In this document: positions 1-5,390 of the stretch, piece after piece | Position numbering within the stretch: position 1 is the stretch's first letter | How the letters are laid out: each line of letters opens with the position of its first letter | NCBI GenBank assembly: GCA_002692605.1 | Contig: NZLE01000143.1 | Span: 1 to 5,390 of the forward strand | Source of the DNA: Opitutia bacterium | Lineage (GTDB): Bacteria > Verrucomicrobiota > Verrucomicrobiia > Opitutales > Seribacteraceae | DNA length: 5,390 nt | Direction of reading: 5' to 3' | The notes under the pieces: generated by a model | Told to the model about the DNA's origin: nothing | Seen by the model: only the letters and a program-made list of their open reading frames with translations | Database searches by the model: none | Made by a program: the position numbers and the translations under genes

Positions 1-1
1 C

Positions 2-352
2 AATATTTTCGCCATTCCTCATCAGGGATATTCTTTTGTCCGATGGACGGGGGAAGGAGTCCATAACCCCACAACTCTGTCCACAACCGTTGATATGACT
101 GAAGATCGAAACGTATCCGCTCTCTTCGAAATCAACACCCATACCCTAAACCTCCATGCCACCGAGGGCGGTTCGGTGACCGGTTCCGGACAATTCGACT
201 ACGGAAGCAACCCATCGATTTCAGCCATTCCAAACTCCGGATATTCCTTTTTGGGGTGGGATGGAGAGGGAGCGAGCGATGCTTCTTCCGCATCCACCAC
301 CGCACTCATGTCGGAGGACCGGAATCTCACTGCAACTTTCGTTCTCAAACGA
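2..352 (+). repeat. InlB-type B-repeats (one partial, one complete) in the upstream protein
   Basis: The complete unit spans 140-352 and is 71 codons long, the same length as the units in the downstream gene. The partial unit at 2-139 covers residues 26-71 of the repeat: its opening NIFAIP aligns with NISATP in the downstream copies. Shared marks are G-G-S-V-x-G-S-G near the N-terminus, P-x-x-G-Y-x-F-x-x-W in the middle, and T-A-T-F at the end. At DNA level the copies here are clearly divergent from each other, unlike one pair in the downstream gene. Assignment to the divergent InlB B-repeat family (Flg_new_2 type) is by pattern recognition. Confidence 0.85.
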
Positions 353-664
353 CTCTCTTCCCTTGACGAAACCGAAGATTTGGGAGGCGGTTGGTTCGGA
401 GCTTGGTTTGGCTATTTTCTTCAAACCGAATCTGGTTGGTGCTTTCATCACGAGCTTAATTGGATTTATCCCTTTATCCACGAAAATGGAAGTATCTGGT
501 TCTGGTCCTCCAACCTTGGATGGCTCTGGACGGACTTGTCCGTTTGGGGTCAATCACAATGCTGGTCCGAATCTCTCCAATCCTGGTTGTATTTTCAACC
601 TGATCACAGTCAGGGTCCGAGCTTCATCAGTTACCAATCCGGAGAATTGATCCACCTTCAATAG
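2..664 (+). CDS. C-terminal part of a B-repeat protein with a Trp-rich C-terminal domain (5' end outside window)
   Basis: The frame is open from the first base and ends at TAG 662-664, giving 220 residues of a longer protein. An internal ATG at 95 falls inside a B-repeat, so it is not the real start. Seen in order: the last 46 residues of one InlB-type B-repeat, a complete 71-residue repeat starting at H (140-142) with the family signature G-Y-S-F-x-G-W and T-A-T-F at its end, then an aromatic-rich segment with 11 tryptophans, then a polar tail ending in LIHLQ. B-repeats of this class occur in secreted and surface proteins, where they act as stalk or spacer units. The catalytic or binding part, if any, lies upstream and cannot be seen. 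The next gene, 110 bp downstream on the same strand, carries the same repeat class, so this may be the end of another exported hydrolase; that is inference. No membrane anchor, LPXTG or PEP-CTERM signal is visible at the C-terminus. Confidence 0.93.
   Translation, partial: NIFAIPHQGYSFVRWTGEGVHNPTTLSTTVDMTEDRNVSALFEINTHTLNLHATEGGSVTGSGQFDYGSNPSISAIPNSGYSFLGWDGEGASDASSASTTALMSEDRNLTATFVLKRLSSLDETEDLGGGWFGAWFGYFLQTESGWCFHHELNWIYPFIHENGSIWFWSSNLGWLWTDLSVWGQSQCWSESLQSWLYFQPDHSQGPSFISYQSGELIHLQ
380..595 (+). other. Tryptophan-rich C-terminal domain of the upstream protein
   Basis: Between the last B-repeat and the stop lies a segment of about 72 residues with 11 Trp and many Phe and Tyr. It shows an internal rhythm of short aromatic pieces: GWFGAWFGYF, SGWCFHHELNWIYPF, SIWFWSSNLGWLWTD and SWLYF. 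The pieces with the pattern Gly/Asn-Trp-(Leu/Ile)-(Tyr/Trp) recur about every 20 residues, which suggests a small repeated beta-hairpin fold. I recall similar C-terminal ends on secreted multidomain proteins of Verrucomicrobia, but I cannot name a family. The role is unknown; candidates are a sorting or surface-attachment signal and a glycan-binding module. Two cysteines are present (codons at 440 and 560). Confidence 0.6.
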
Positions 665-774
665 GATGCGGATCAATCCGCCCAACTGCCGTAAAGTGGT
701 TTCTTGTGTACTTTTTGCATACCTTTAGGTACCTTTAACTTCCTGCCGGTCGGCCCCTTTCATCGACACTGCCC
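665..774 (+). other. Intergenic gap between two same-strand genes
   Basis: This 110-bp gap separates the upstream stop from the ATG at 775. It holds a 6-bp inverted repeat (GCGGAT at 668-673, ATCCGC at 676-681) and a tandem decamer at 720-739. The inverted repeat lies 4 bp after the stop, but no T-run follows directly; the nearest (CTTTTT, 711-716) is about 30 bp further on, so a Rho-independent terminator is not supported. I see no convincing -35/-10 pair and no purine-rich Shine-Dalgarno sequence before 775. The gap is compatible either with co-transcription or with a promoter of a type I cannot read here. Confidence 0.6.
720..739 (+). repeat. Tandem decamer upstream of the esterase-sulfatase gene
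   Basis: Two adjacent 10-bp units, TACCTTTAGG and TACCTTTAAC, match at the first eight positions and sit 36 bp before the start codon. The junction also creates the 8-bp palindrome AGGTACCT (727-734). A spacing of one helical turn is what a regulator binding two half-sites would show, but the element is short and could be chance. No known operator is recognised. Confidence 0.3.
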
Positions 775-858
775 ATGCACAAATTACTAGGATCTCTCAC
801 AGGTTTTCTGATGATATGGGTTTTCCTTTTCTCTCCGTCCGTTTTGTTCGGCCTTGCT
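775..858 (+). other. Sec-type signal peptide
   Basis: Residues 1-28 have a short basic start (MHK), a hydrophobic core around residues 8-25 (LTGFLMIWVFLFSPSVLF) and small residues before the mature protein. Cleavage after A28 (G-L-A then S-Y-W) is my best guess; after G26 or S29 is also possible. There is no lipobox cysteine, so a lipoprotein is not indicated, and no twin-arginine motif. The protein is therefore expected to leave the cytoplasm by Sec. Confidence 0.8.
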
Positions 859-3800
859 TCCTATTGGTCCTTTCAATCGAACCAAGCCGGAGATTCCTAT
901 TTTCAATCGGTCAGTCTATCCGATTTCCCGGACGGTTCTCCCATCTTTTCCGCTTCCGGCAGTCGCTTGTCGAATTTGGGCAATTACGGAGCCGCCTACA
1001 CAGCCTACGACGGTTCGGTTTGGCAACCGGGTAAAGCCATTGCCTGGAACACCCAGAACGGTTGCTCGGGTAACTCTTTTCAAATCAGCTTCAATGCCAC
1101 AAACCTGAGAGATTTCTCGATCCGCTTCAAATTCAGAAACAACAAAACCCGTAGTAACGGCGAACTGGTCGATGCATTCTCTTCCTTCCAATACGATATT
1201 GGAAATGGATTCGCCAACGTTCCCGGCGCTAACCTTACTCTTACCAACAGCGACACTTGGAATAACGAATGGTCCATGAACCTTTCAGCCCTTTCAGCCA
1301 TTGAAGGTCAAACTTCGGTTACCTTGAGGTGGAACCTGCCCGACTTCGAGCCCACGGGATCAACCGTTTCCCAGCTCAGAATAGATGATTTGCAAATCTC
1401 CGCCTCCCCAATCCCCGCCTTAACCAATTCAACGGTGATCGGCATAACCAAAACTTCGAACGCGCAACCCGGCGGATACACTTATCCGGTTGCCATAGAA
1501 GTACCCGCCGGCCTTTCGCCTCCAATTCCCGTGGCGATCCTTCTTCATGGAAGAGGAGGAAACGGAAACGGTTCCATCAACCAGTTCAGGAACACCTTGG
1601 ACAACCATATTCTGGTGGCACCGACCGGATACCAAAACTCCTGGAACATCACCGACGAACCCTCCGACCTGCCGGACATCGAATTCATCGGCGAATTGAT
1701 CACTCAAATCAAATCCTTCTCCAACGTTGATTCGACGAAAATTCGAATGGTCGGAACCTCCAACGGTTCGGGTATGACCAACCGGGCTTTCGTAGAAATC
1801 GACGATCCCGGAATCGATATTTTCTGCCCAATCGTCTCGCAAATGCACCAGGGGAATTATCGCAATGGACTCTTTTACTACCCAAGCAACGAACAGAACA
1901 CTGGAGGCGCTTTTGGCCAAAACAAAGGCTACGACACGGCAAAGGTTCCCCTGACCGGACGCAGAATTCTCGCCATCACCAACACCAATGACAATTCAAT
2001 TCCTTACACGGGCGGGCCAAAGTTCGGGTCCAATTTCATCCACTCTCAACTTTCCGCTTACGCAATGGCCGTTAGCCAAGGATACGCGGGTTCCCAGCTT
2101 TCCGAAGATTCCGGAGTTACTCTTCATGAAGGCATTCGAAAATTTTCCTATCTCAACGACCAAGTGGTGCATATCCAAGGAAGCGCCGGCCACGGATTGG
2201 ACAACAATCTCAAAACCATAATAAGGGAATTCTTCGATCGTCCTCCTCCTCCGACTGCGCCGAGCTCGTTGGTTGCTTCCTCAAGGAGCACCGAACAGGT
2301 CAATTTGCAATGGAACGACAATTCGGATAACGAATCGGGCTTCCTGATTCAGAAAAGTCCCAACGGCAGTTCCCTTTGGACTTCTCTGGTGACCCTTGCC
2401 CCCAACACCGTGATTGCCTCGGACTTGGCCGTGGACAAAGGGGAAACTTGGCACTACCGAATCCGGGCCACACACCCCGATGGCCCATCCCAGTGGTCCG
2501 ACACGAGCAGCGCCACGGTCCAGAGAAGCAGGAAGTTGGCGCTTTCGAACTATAACGTTCTTTTCATTAACGTCGATGACCTGAAACCGATGATCGGATC
2601 TTTCGGAAACACCACCATCAAAACGCCCAAGATGGATCTGCTTAGCGAAAGCTCACTCAACTTCACGAATGCCCATTGCCAGCAGGCCATCTGTACGGCA
2701 TCCCGGGCATCCTACCTTACCGGGCTTCGTCCCGACAGCACCCGCGTTTGGGATTTAAGAACTCATTTGAGGGACGTAATACCCGATGTCGTAACCATTC
2801 CCCAACACTTTAAGGAGCATGGCTATAACAGTCATGGCATTGGTAAGATCTTCCACGGTACGACTCTTGCCATGCAAGATGGAGACAAGTCCTTCGATTC
2901 ATGGGAAAGAGGAAATTCCACACACAAATACCATCAACCCATCCATGCGGCAATGGAAGACAACCAAAGCTCCCCTCTCCCCGCCACCGATCAGGGAGAA
3001 TTTCTCAGGGACGGCGTCACACCGGTTGGAGACTCGGACTATTCGGCAGGAGTCATTGCCGAATTGGCCAATTCCAAGCTCACTCAGTTCAAAGCGGATT
3101 ACGAAAACAATTCGAAGCCATTCTTCCTTGGAGTCGGGTTTTACAAACCCCACCTTCCTTTTACCGCCCCCAAACCATACTGGGATTTGTACGACCCGAT
3201 CACCGACATTGATCTTAACGGCTATGATGGCGCCAAACGCATGCCCACGGGCGTCAACTTGTTTACCGCTCCCTATGGGGGCGAACAAAGTGGCTACAGT
3301 GACATTGATGACCCTCCCACCGCAGCCCAAGCAAGAAGATTGACCCACGCCTACATGGCGTGCGTGTCGTATGTGGATGAACAGGTCGGAAAGATCATTG
3401 AGGAACTCGACAGGCTTGGACTGTCTGACAGCACGATTGTCGTATTGTTCGGTGATCACGGTTTTCATTTGGCGGACCACGGAGCTTTCTGGGCCAAACA
3501 TTCGAATTTCGAAAATGCAACCCGGACTCCCCTGATTATCCGAGTTCCGGGAATGGCTCACACGGGAAACTTTGATACGCCCGTGGGTTTGATTGACGTT
3601 TTCCCAACCTTGGCGGATCTCTGTTCTCTACCCTACCCCAAACAACCTAATGGACTCCATCTTGAGGGAACAAGTTTGCTCCCTCTGATCCAAGACCCGA
3701 CTCAGCCCTGGAAAAAGGGGGTTTTCAGCCAATACCAAAGACGCATCTGGAAAAATAACTCAGCGGGTGACACCGTGACCATTCAAAACCCTGGCAATGG

Positions 3801-5390
3801 AATCGGTTATTCCATCCGGACGCGTCGATACCGCTATACCGAATGGTGGAGAACCAAGACCTCCGATCAGGATTCCAAGGGCAACTACACCGACCGCGAT
3901 CAAAAGCTTTTCGACTCCCCCGAAATGATTGAATTGTACGACTACCAAACGGATCCGAACGAGACCGTCAATTTGGCTCAGGATCCGGCTCATTCCTCCA
4001 TTGTCACCGAGCTTGCGGAGCAACTCGCAGGCGGATCGGGTTGGGCCACTCAAGCGGCTGCCCCCATCGCAAAGCCATCTTATGCTCTGGAAGTCAATGG
4101 TGGAACCGGTGGAACCGTCTCCGGATCGGGTACTTTCGAACATGGTGCGCAAAAGGCGATTTCCGCAACCCCCGAACAGGGATACCGCTTCAGGACCTGG
4201 AGCGGAGAAGGCGTAAGCGAACCTTCCTCGCCCAGCACGACCGTGCTGATGGATCAAAACCGCACCGTAACCGCGACCTTCTCTCCAATTACCCATACCC
4301 TCACAGTGTCCGACGTAGTCGGTGGTTCGGCATCGGGATCAGGAATCTTTTCTCATGGATTTCTGGCTCCGATCGAAGCCCTCCCCGAAGAGGGATACCT
4401 CTTCCCCGGCTGGTCAGGGTCAGGCGTCACCAACTCGAACGCTCCGCTCACCACCGTGCTGATGGATCAAAACCGTTCCGTTTCTCCCTCCTTTTCGGAA
4501 AACGCATATTCCCTTCAGGTTTTTGCCGGCTTCGGAGGTTTCGCAAACGGAGACGGAAACTTTTCCCATGGGGCGCTCGCAAACATATCAGCGACTCCGG
4601 ACATAGGCTATTCCTTCAGTGGATGGAGCGGTTCGGGGATTGACGACAACAAGTCGGCTGCGACCACGGTCCTCATGGATCAAGCCAAGACCGTCAGCGC
4701 AACCTTTTCCCTCAATTCCTACTCCTTGTCGGTGCAAACGGGAGTCGGTGGAAGCGTATCCGGCGATGGAAACTTTTCCCATGGAGCGCTCGCAAACATA
4801 TCAGCGACTCCGGACTTAGGCTATTCCTTCAGCGGATGGAGCGGTTCGGGGATTGACGACAACACATCGGCTGCGACCACGGTCCTCATGGATCAAACCA
4901 AAACCGTCGGCGCAACCTTTTCCCTGAATTCATATCCCTTGTCGGTGCTGGCGGGAGTGGGTGGAACCGTATCCGGGGATGGAAACTTTTCCCACGGTTC
5001 TCTTCCAATCATACAGGCCACCCCCGACGTTGGATACCTTTTCTACGGCTGGTCGGGAGATGGCGTCACCAACCCGCTCGTTTCATCCACCACCGTACTT
5101 ATGGAACAAGCTCGCTCAGTTTCCGCAACCTTCTTTCAAAAATCATATGCCCTGTCCGTGTTTGCGGGTTCGGGCGGAAGCGCGTCCGGGGATGGAAACT
5201 TCAGCCATGGTTCCTTTGCATCCATCGAAGCGGTTGCCGATGAAGGGCATACTTTCACTGGTTGGACGGGTAGCGGAGTGACCGACGGCAATGCCCTCTC
5301 CACCACCGTACTGATGGACCAAAACCAATCCGTGACCGCCACCTTTTCCCGCAATGCCTACACTTTAAGGGTTTATCCCGGGCTCGGTGG
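775..5390 (+). CDS. Secreted multidomain esterase-sulfatase with B-repeat stalk (3' end outside window)
   Basis: One frame runs from ATG 775 to the window end with no stop: 1538 complete codons, more to come. The start is fixed by an in-frame TAA at 736-738 with no ATG, GTG or TTG between; Met13 (811) would discard the basic end of the signal peptide. No clear Shine-Dalgarno is visible. Order of parts by residue: signal peptide 1 to about 28; unassigned probable beta-sandwich about 30-222; alpha/beta-hydrolase about 233-487; fibronectin III-like module about 493-582; iduronate-2-sulfatase-like sulfatase about 592-1085; B-repeats from 1103. Both enzyme modules keep their catalytic residues (S329, D406, H473; C640 in CTASR with its metal and substrate ligands). 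The likely job is removal of ester groups and sulfate from an extracellular polysaccharide; substrate and location outside the cytoplasm are inferred. Joining the two enzymes in one chain is unusual. The sulfatase must be matured by a formylglycine-generating enzyme encoded elsewhere. Confidence 0.95.
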   Translation, partial: MHKLLGSLTGFLMIWVFLFSPSVLFGLASYWSFQSNQAGDSYFQSVSLSDFPDGSPIFSASGSRLSNLGNYGAAYTAYDGSVWQPGKAIAWNTQNGCSGNSFQISFNATNLRDFSIRFKFRNNKTRSNGELVDAFSSFQYDIGNGFANVPGANLTLTNSDTWNNEWSMNLSALSAIEGQTSVTLRWNLPDFEPTGSTVSQLRIDDLQISASPIPALTNSTVIGITKTSNAQPGGYTYPVAIEVPAGLSPPIPVAILLHGRGGNGNGSINQFRNTLDNHILVAPTGYQNSWNITDEPSDLPDIEFIGELITQIKSFSNVDSTKIRMVGTSNGSGMTNRAFVEIDDPGIDIFCPIVSQMHQGNYRNGLFYYPSNEQNTGGAFGQNKGYDTAKVPLTGRRILAITNTNDNSIPYTGGPKFGSNFIHSQLSAYAMAVSQGYAGSQLSEDSGVTLHEGIRKFSYLNDQVVHIQGSAGHGLDNNLKTIIREFFDRPPPPTAPSSLVASSRSTEQVNLQWNDNSDNESGFLIQKSPNGSSLWTSLVTLAPNTVIASDLAVDKGETWHYRIRATHPDGPSQWSDTSSATVQRSRKLALSNYNVLFINVDDLKPMIGSFGNTTIKTPKMDLLSESSLNFTNAHCQQAICTASRASYLTGLRPDSTRVWDLRTHLRDVIPDVVTIPQHFKEHGYNSHGIGKIFHGTTLAMQDGDKSFDSWERGNSTHKYHQPIHAAMEDNQSSPLPATDQGEFLRDGVTPVGDSDYSAGVIAELANSKLTQFKADYENNSKPFFLGVGFYKPHLPFTAPKPYWDLYDPITDIDLNGYDGAKRMPTGVNLFTAPYGGEQSGYSDIDDPPTAAQARRLTHAYMACVSYVDEQVGKIIEELDRLGLSDSTIVVLFGDHGFHLADHGAFWAKHSNFENATRTPLIIRVPGMAHTGNFDTPVGLIDVFPTLADLCSLPYPKQPNGLHLEGTSLLPLIQDPTQPWKKGVFSQYQRRIWKNNSAGDTVTIQNPGNGIGYSIRTRRYRYTEWWRTKTSDQDSKGNYTDRDQKLFDSPEMIELYDYQTDPNETVNLAQDPAHSSIVTELAEQLAGGSGWATQAAAPIAKPSYALEVNGGTGGTVSGSGTFEHGAQKAISATPEQGYRFRTWSGEGVSEPSSPSTTVLMDQNRTVTATFSPITHTLTVSDVVGGSASGSGIFSHGFLAPIEALPEEGYLFPGWSGSGVTNSNAPLTTVLMDQNRSVSPSFSENAYSLQVFAGFGGFANGDGNFSHGALANISATPDIGYSFSGWSGSGIDDNKSAATTVLMDQAKTVSATFSLNSYSLSVQTGVGGSVSGDGNFSHGALANISATPDLGYSFSGWSGSGIDDNTSAATTVLMDQTKTVGATFSLNSYPLSVLAGVGGTVSGDGNFSHGSLPIIQATPDVGYLFYGWSGDGVTNPLVSSTTVLMEQARSVSATFFQKSYALSVFAGSGGSASGDGNFSHGSFASIEAVADEGHTFTGWTGSGVTDGNALSTTVLMDQNQSVTATFSRNAYTLRVYPGLG
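862..1440 (+). other. N-terminal domain of unknown function, probable beta-sandwich
   Basis: Residues about 30-222 alternate short hydrophobic strands with Asn/Ser/Gly-rich turns (for example SFQISFNATNL, FSIRFKFRNN, QTSVTLRWNLPD and SQLRIDDLQIS). The closing I-D-D-L-x-I strand is typical of jelly-roll domains at the front of extracellular proteins in Bacteroidetes and Verrucomicrobia. The opening part (residues 30-80) with S-x-x-D-F-P-D-G-S-P resembles the leader of such domains. No catalytic motif is evident. A carbohydrate-binding role would fit the context, but I do not recognise a named family. Confidence 0.5.
1471..2235 (+). other. Alpha/beta-hydrolase (esterase) domain, LpqC/PHB depolymerase/CE1-like
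   Basis: Residues about 233-487. The oxyanion strand reads VAILLHGRGGNGNG, followed by LVAPTGY, the usual next strand of this family. The nucleophile elbow is V-G-T-S-N-G-S with Ser329 (codon 1759-1761). The acid loop T-N-T-N-D-N-S-I-P-Y-T-G-G aligns with the family H-G-T-x-D-x-x-V-P-Y-x-G, giving Asp406. The final G-S-A-G-H-G supplies His473. Relatives include feruloyl and acetylxylan esterases and polyhydroxybutyrate depolymerases, so ester cleavage (acetyl or aromatic groups on a polysaccharide) is the likely chemistry; the exact substrate is not readable. Oddities: the second Gly usual after G-x-S-x-G is Ser, and the His-Gly of the acid loop is replaced by Thr-Asn. These may change specificity but leave the triad complete. 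Confidence 0.75.
2251..2520 (+). other. Fibronectin type III-like linker module
   Basis: Residues about 493-582, introduced by a proline run (PPPPTAPSSL) that separates it from the esterase. The strand pattern fits FN3: APSSLVAS, then V-N-L-Q-W-N-D-N-S-D-N-E-S-G-F with the typical W-x-D-x-S-x-x-E-x-G-F signature, then W-H-Y-R-I-R-A (the family Y-x-Y-R-V-x-A strand), then SQWSDTSSATV closing the fold. FN3 modules in bacterial polysaccharide-active enzymes serve as spacers between catalytic parts. Here it sits exactly between the two enzymes. Confidence 0.8.
2548..4029 (+). other. Iduronate-2-sulfatase-like sulfatase domain (formylglycine type)
   Basis: Residues about 592-1085, the normal length of a type I sulfatase. 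It opens NVLFINVDDLKPMIG with metal ligands D601 and D602. The maturation motif is CTASR: C640 becomes formylglycine, R644 follows, and YLTGLRPDSTRVWDL comes after, as in iduronate-2-sulfatases. Other expected active-site residues are present: K691 and H694 in GKIFH, H793 in FYKPHLPF, D894 and H895 in FGDHGFH, and K908 in WAKHSNF. The C-terminal IELYDYQTDPNETVNLA is the usual sulfatase end. The resemblance to human IDS is close at all of these blocks, so the SulfAtlas S1_7 group is my best guess. The reaction is hydrolysis of a sulfate ester on a sugar, outside the cytoplasm, with calcium. Bacterial members act on diverse sulfated polysaccharides, so iduronate should not be assumed. Confidence 0.93.
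4081..5390 (+). repeat. Array of 71-residue (213-bp) InlB-type B-repeats, running past the window end
   Basis: Six complete units and the start of a seventh begin at 4081, 4294, 4507, 4720, 4933, 5146 and 5359. Every interval is exactly 213 bp, with no insertion or deletion between units. The consensus is (S/A)-Y-x-L-x-V, G-x-G-G, S-G-D-G-N-F-S-H-G, I-x-A-T-P, G-Y-x-F-x-G-W-S-G-x-G-V, T-T-V-L-M-D-Q and V-x-A-T-F-S. Units 1 and 2 are the most divergent (SGSGTFEHG and SGSGIFSHG instead of SGDGNFSHG). These match the divergent InlB B-repeat class, small beta folds that form rods. The array probably holds the enzymes away from the surface or links them to an attachment domain beyond the window. 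It follows the sulfatase after a short linker (AAAPIAKPS). Confidence 0.92.
4555..4923 (+). repeat. Near-identical tandem duplication within the B-repeat array
   Basis: Bases 4555-4710 (unit 3) and 4768-4923 (unit 4) differ at 8 of 156 aligned positions by hand comparison, changing four residues (I to L, K to T, A to T, S to G). Other unit pairs, such as units 1 and 2 or 5 and 6, differ at far more positions, including synonymous ones. This points to a recent unit duplication or gene conversion between units 3 and 4. Such identity also makes the locus prone to copy-number change and to assembly collapse with short reads. Confidence 0.88.

Noticed and set aside
261..650. Alternative + strand frame (129 codons) overlapping the upstream gene's end
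   Set aside because: The frame ending at 664 carries the B-repeat and the Trp-rich domain and is open from the window edge; this one has no recognisable content.
668..681. Inverted repeat just after the upstream stop, as a Rho-independent terminator
   Set aside because: The stem is only 5-6 bp with a 2-4 base loop and no T-run follows it directly; the CTTTTT at 711-716 is about 30 bp away.
1429..1920. 163-codon minus-strand open frame opposite the esterase
   Set aside because: The esterase motifs on the + strand are clear and this frame has no supporting features.
2819..3343. 174-codon + strand open frame inside the sulfatase
   Set aside because: It is out of frame with the catalytic motifs, low in complexity (Thr, Pro, Ser) and has no family resemblance.
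2899..3561. 220-codon open frame on the minus strand
   Set aside because: It lies opposite the well-conserved sulfatase core and its translation shows no recognisable domain; it is a shadow of the real frame.
4041..4643. 200-codon + strand open frame overlapping the sulfatase end and B-repeats
   Set aside because: It is in another frame from the supported coding sequence, is very rich in Arg and His and has no domain pattern; the repeat structure explains why the frame stays open.
4081..5390. Regular repeats as a CRISPR array or other non-coding repeat
   Set aside because: The 213-bp period is a whole number of codons, the units code for a known class of protein repeat, and variation follows protein conservation rather than short identical repeats with unique spacers.
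775..5390. Separate genes for esterase and sulfatase
   Set aside because: I read every codon from 775 to 5388 in one frame and found no stop; an FN3-like module bridges the two enzymes and there is no second signal peptide before the sulfatase.

Overview
The window most resembles a polysaccharide-degradation region of a (probably marine) Verrucomicrobium, such as the Opitutae/Puniceicoccales lineages, or a related PVC bacterium. This placement is inference. It rests on an exported formylglycine-type sulfatase built into a very long secreted protein, repeated InlB-type B-repeats (the 'divergent InlB B-repeat' class), and a tryptophan-rich C-terminal domain of a kind I associate with that group. 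No rRNA, tRNA, housekeeping gene or mobile element is present to confirm it.

Layout: both genes are on the + strand. Bases 2-664 are the 3' end of a gene whose start lies outside the window. It encodes one partial and one complete 71-residue B-repeat, then a roughly 70-residue domain with 11 tryptophans, then a short tail. A 110-bp gap (665-774) follows, with a small inverted repeat and a tandem decamer but no convincing terminator or promoter. From the ATG at 775 a single reading frame runs to the window end with no stop, giving 1538 complete codons, and it continues beyond.

The long protein reads in order: signal peptide (residues 1 to about 28), an unassigned probable beta-sandwich (about 30-222), an alpha/beta-hydrolase of the LpqC/PHB-depolymerase/CE1-like esterase type (about 233-487, triad S329-D406-H473), a fibronectin type III-like module (about 493-582), an iduronate-2-sulfatase-like sulfatase (about 592-1085, CTASR motif at C640), and at least six B-repeats in an exact 71-residue (213-bp) register, with a seventh cut by the window edge. 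Two adjacent repeats are nearly identical at DNA level, which indicates recent duplication.

Taken together, this looks like an exported enzyme that joins ester removal and sulfate removal on one chain, carried on a repeat stalk. The neighbouring gene shares the same repeat type, so the two products probably use the same surface or extracellular delivery arrangement. The substrate cannot be read from the sequence; a sulfated and esterified polysaccharide is the natural guess.
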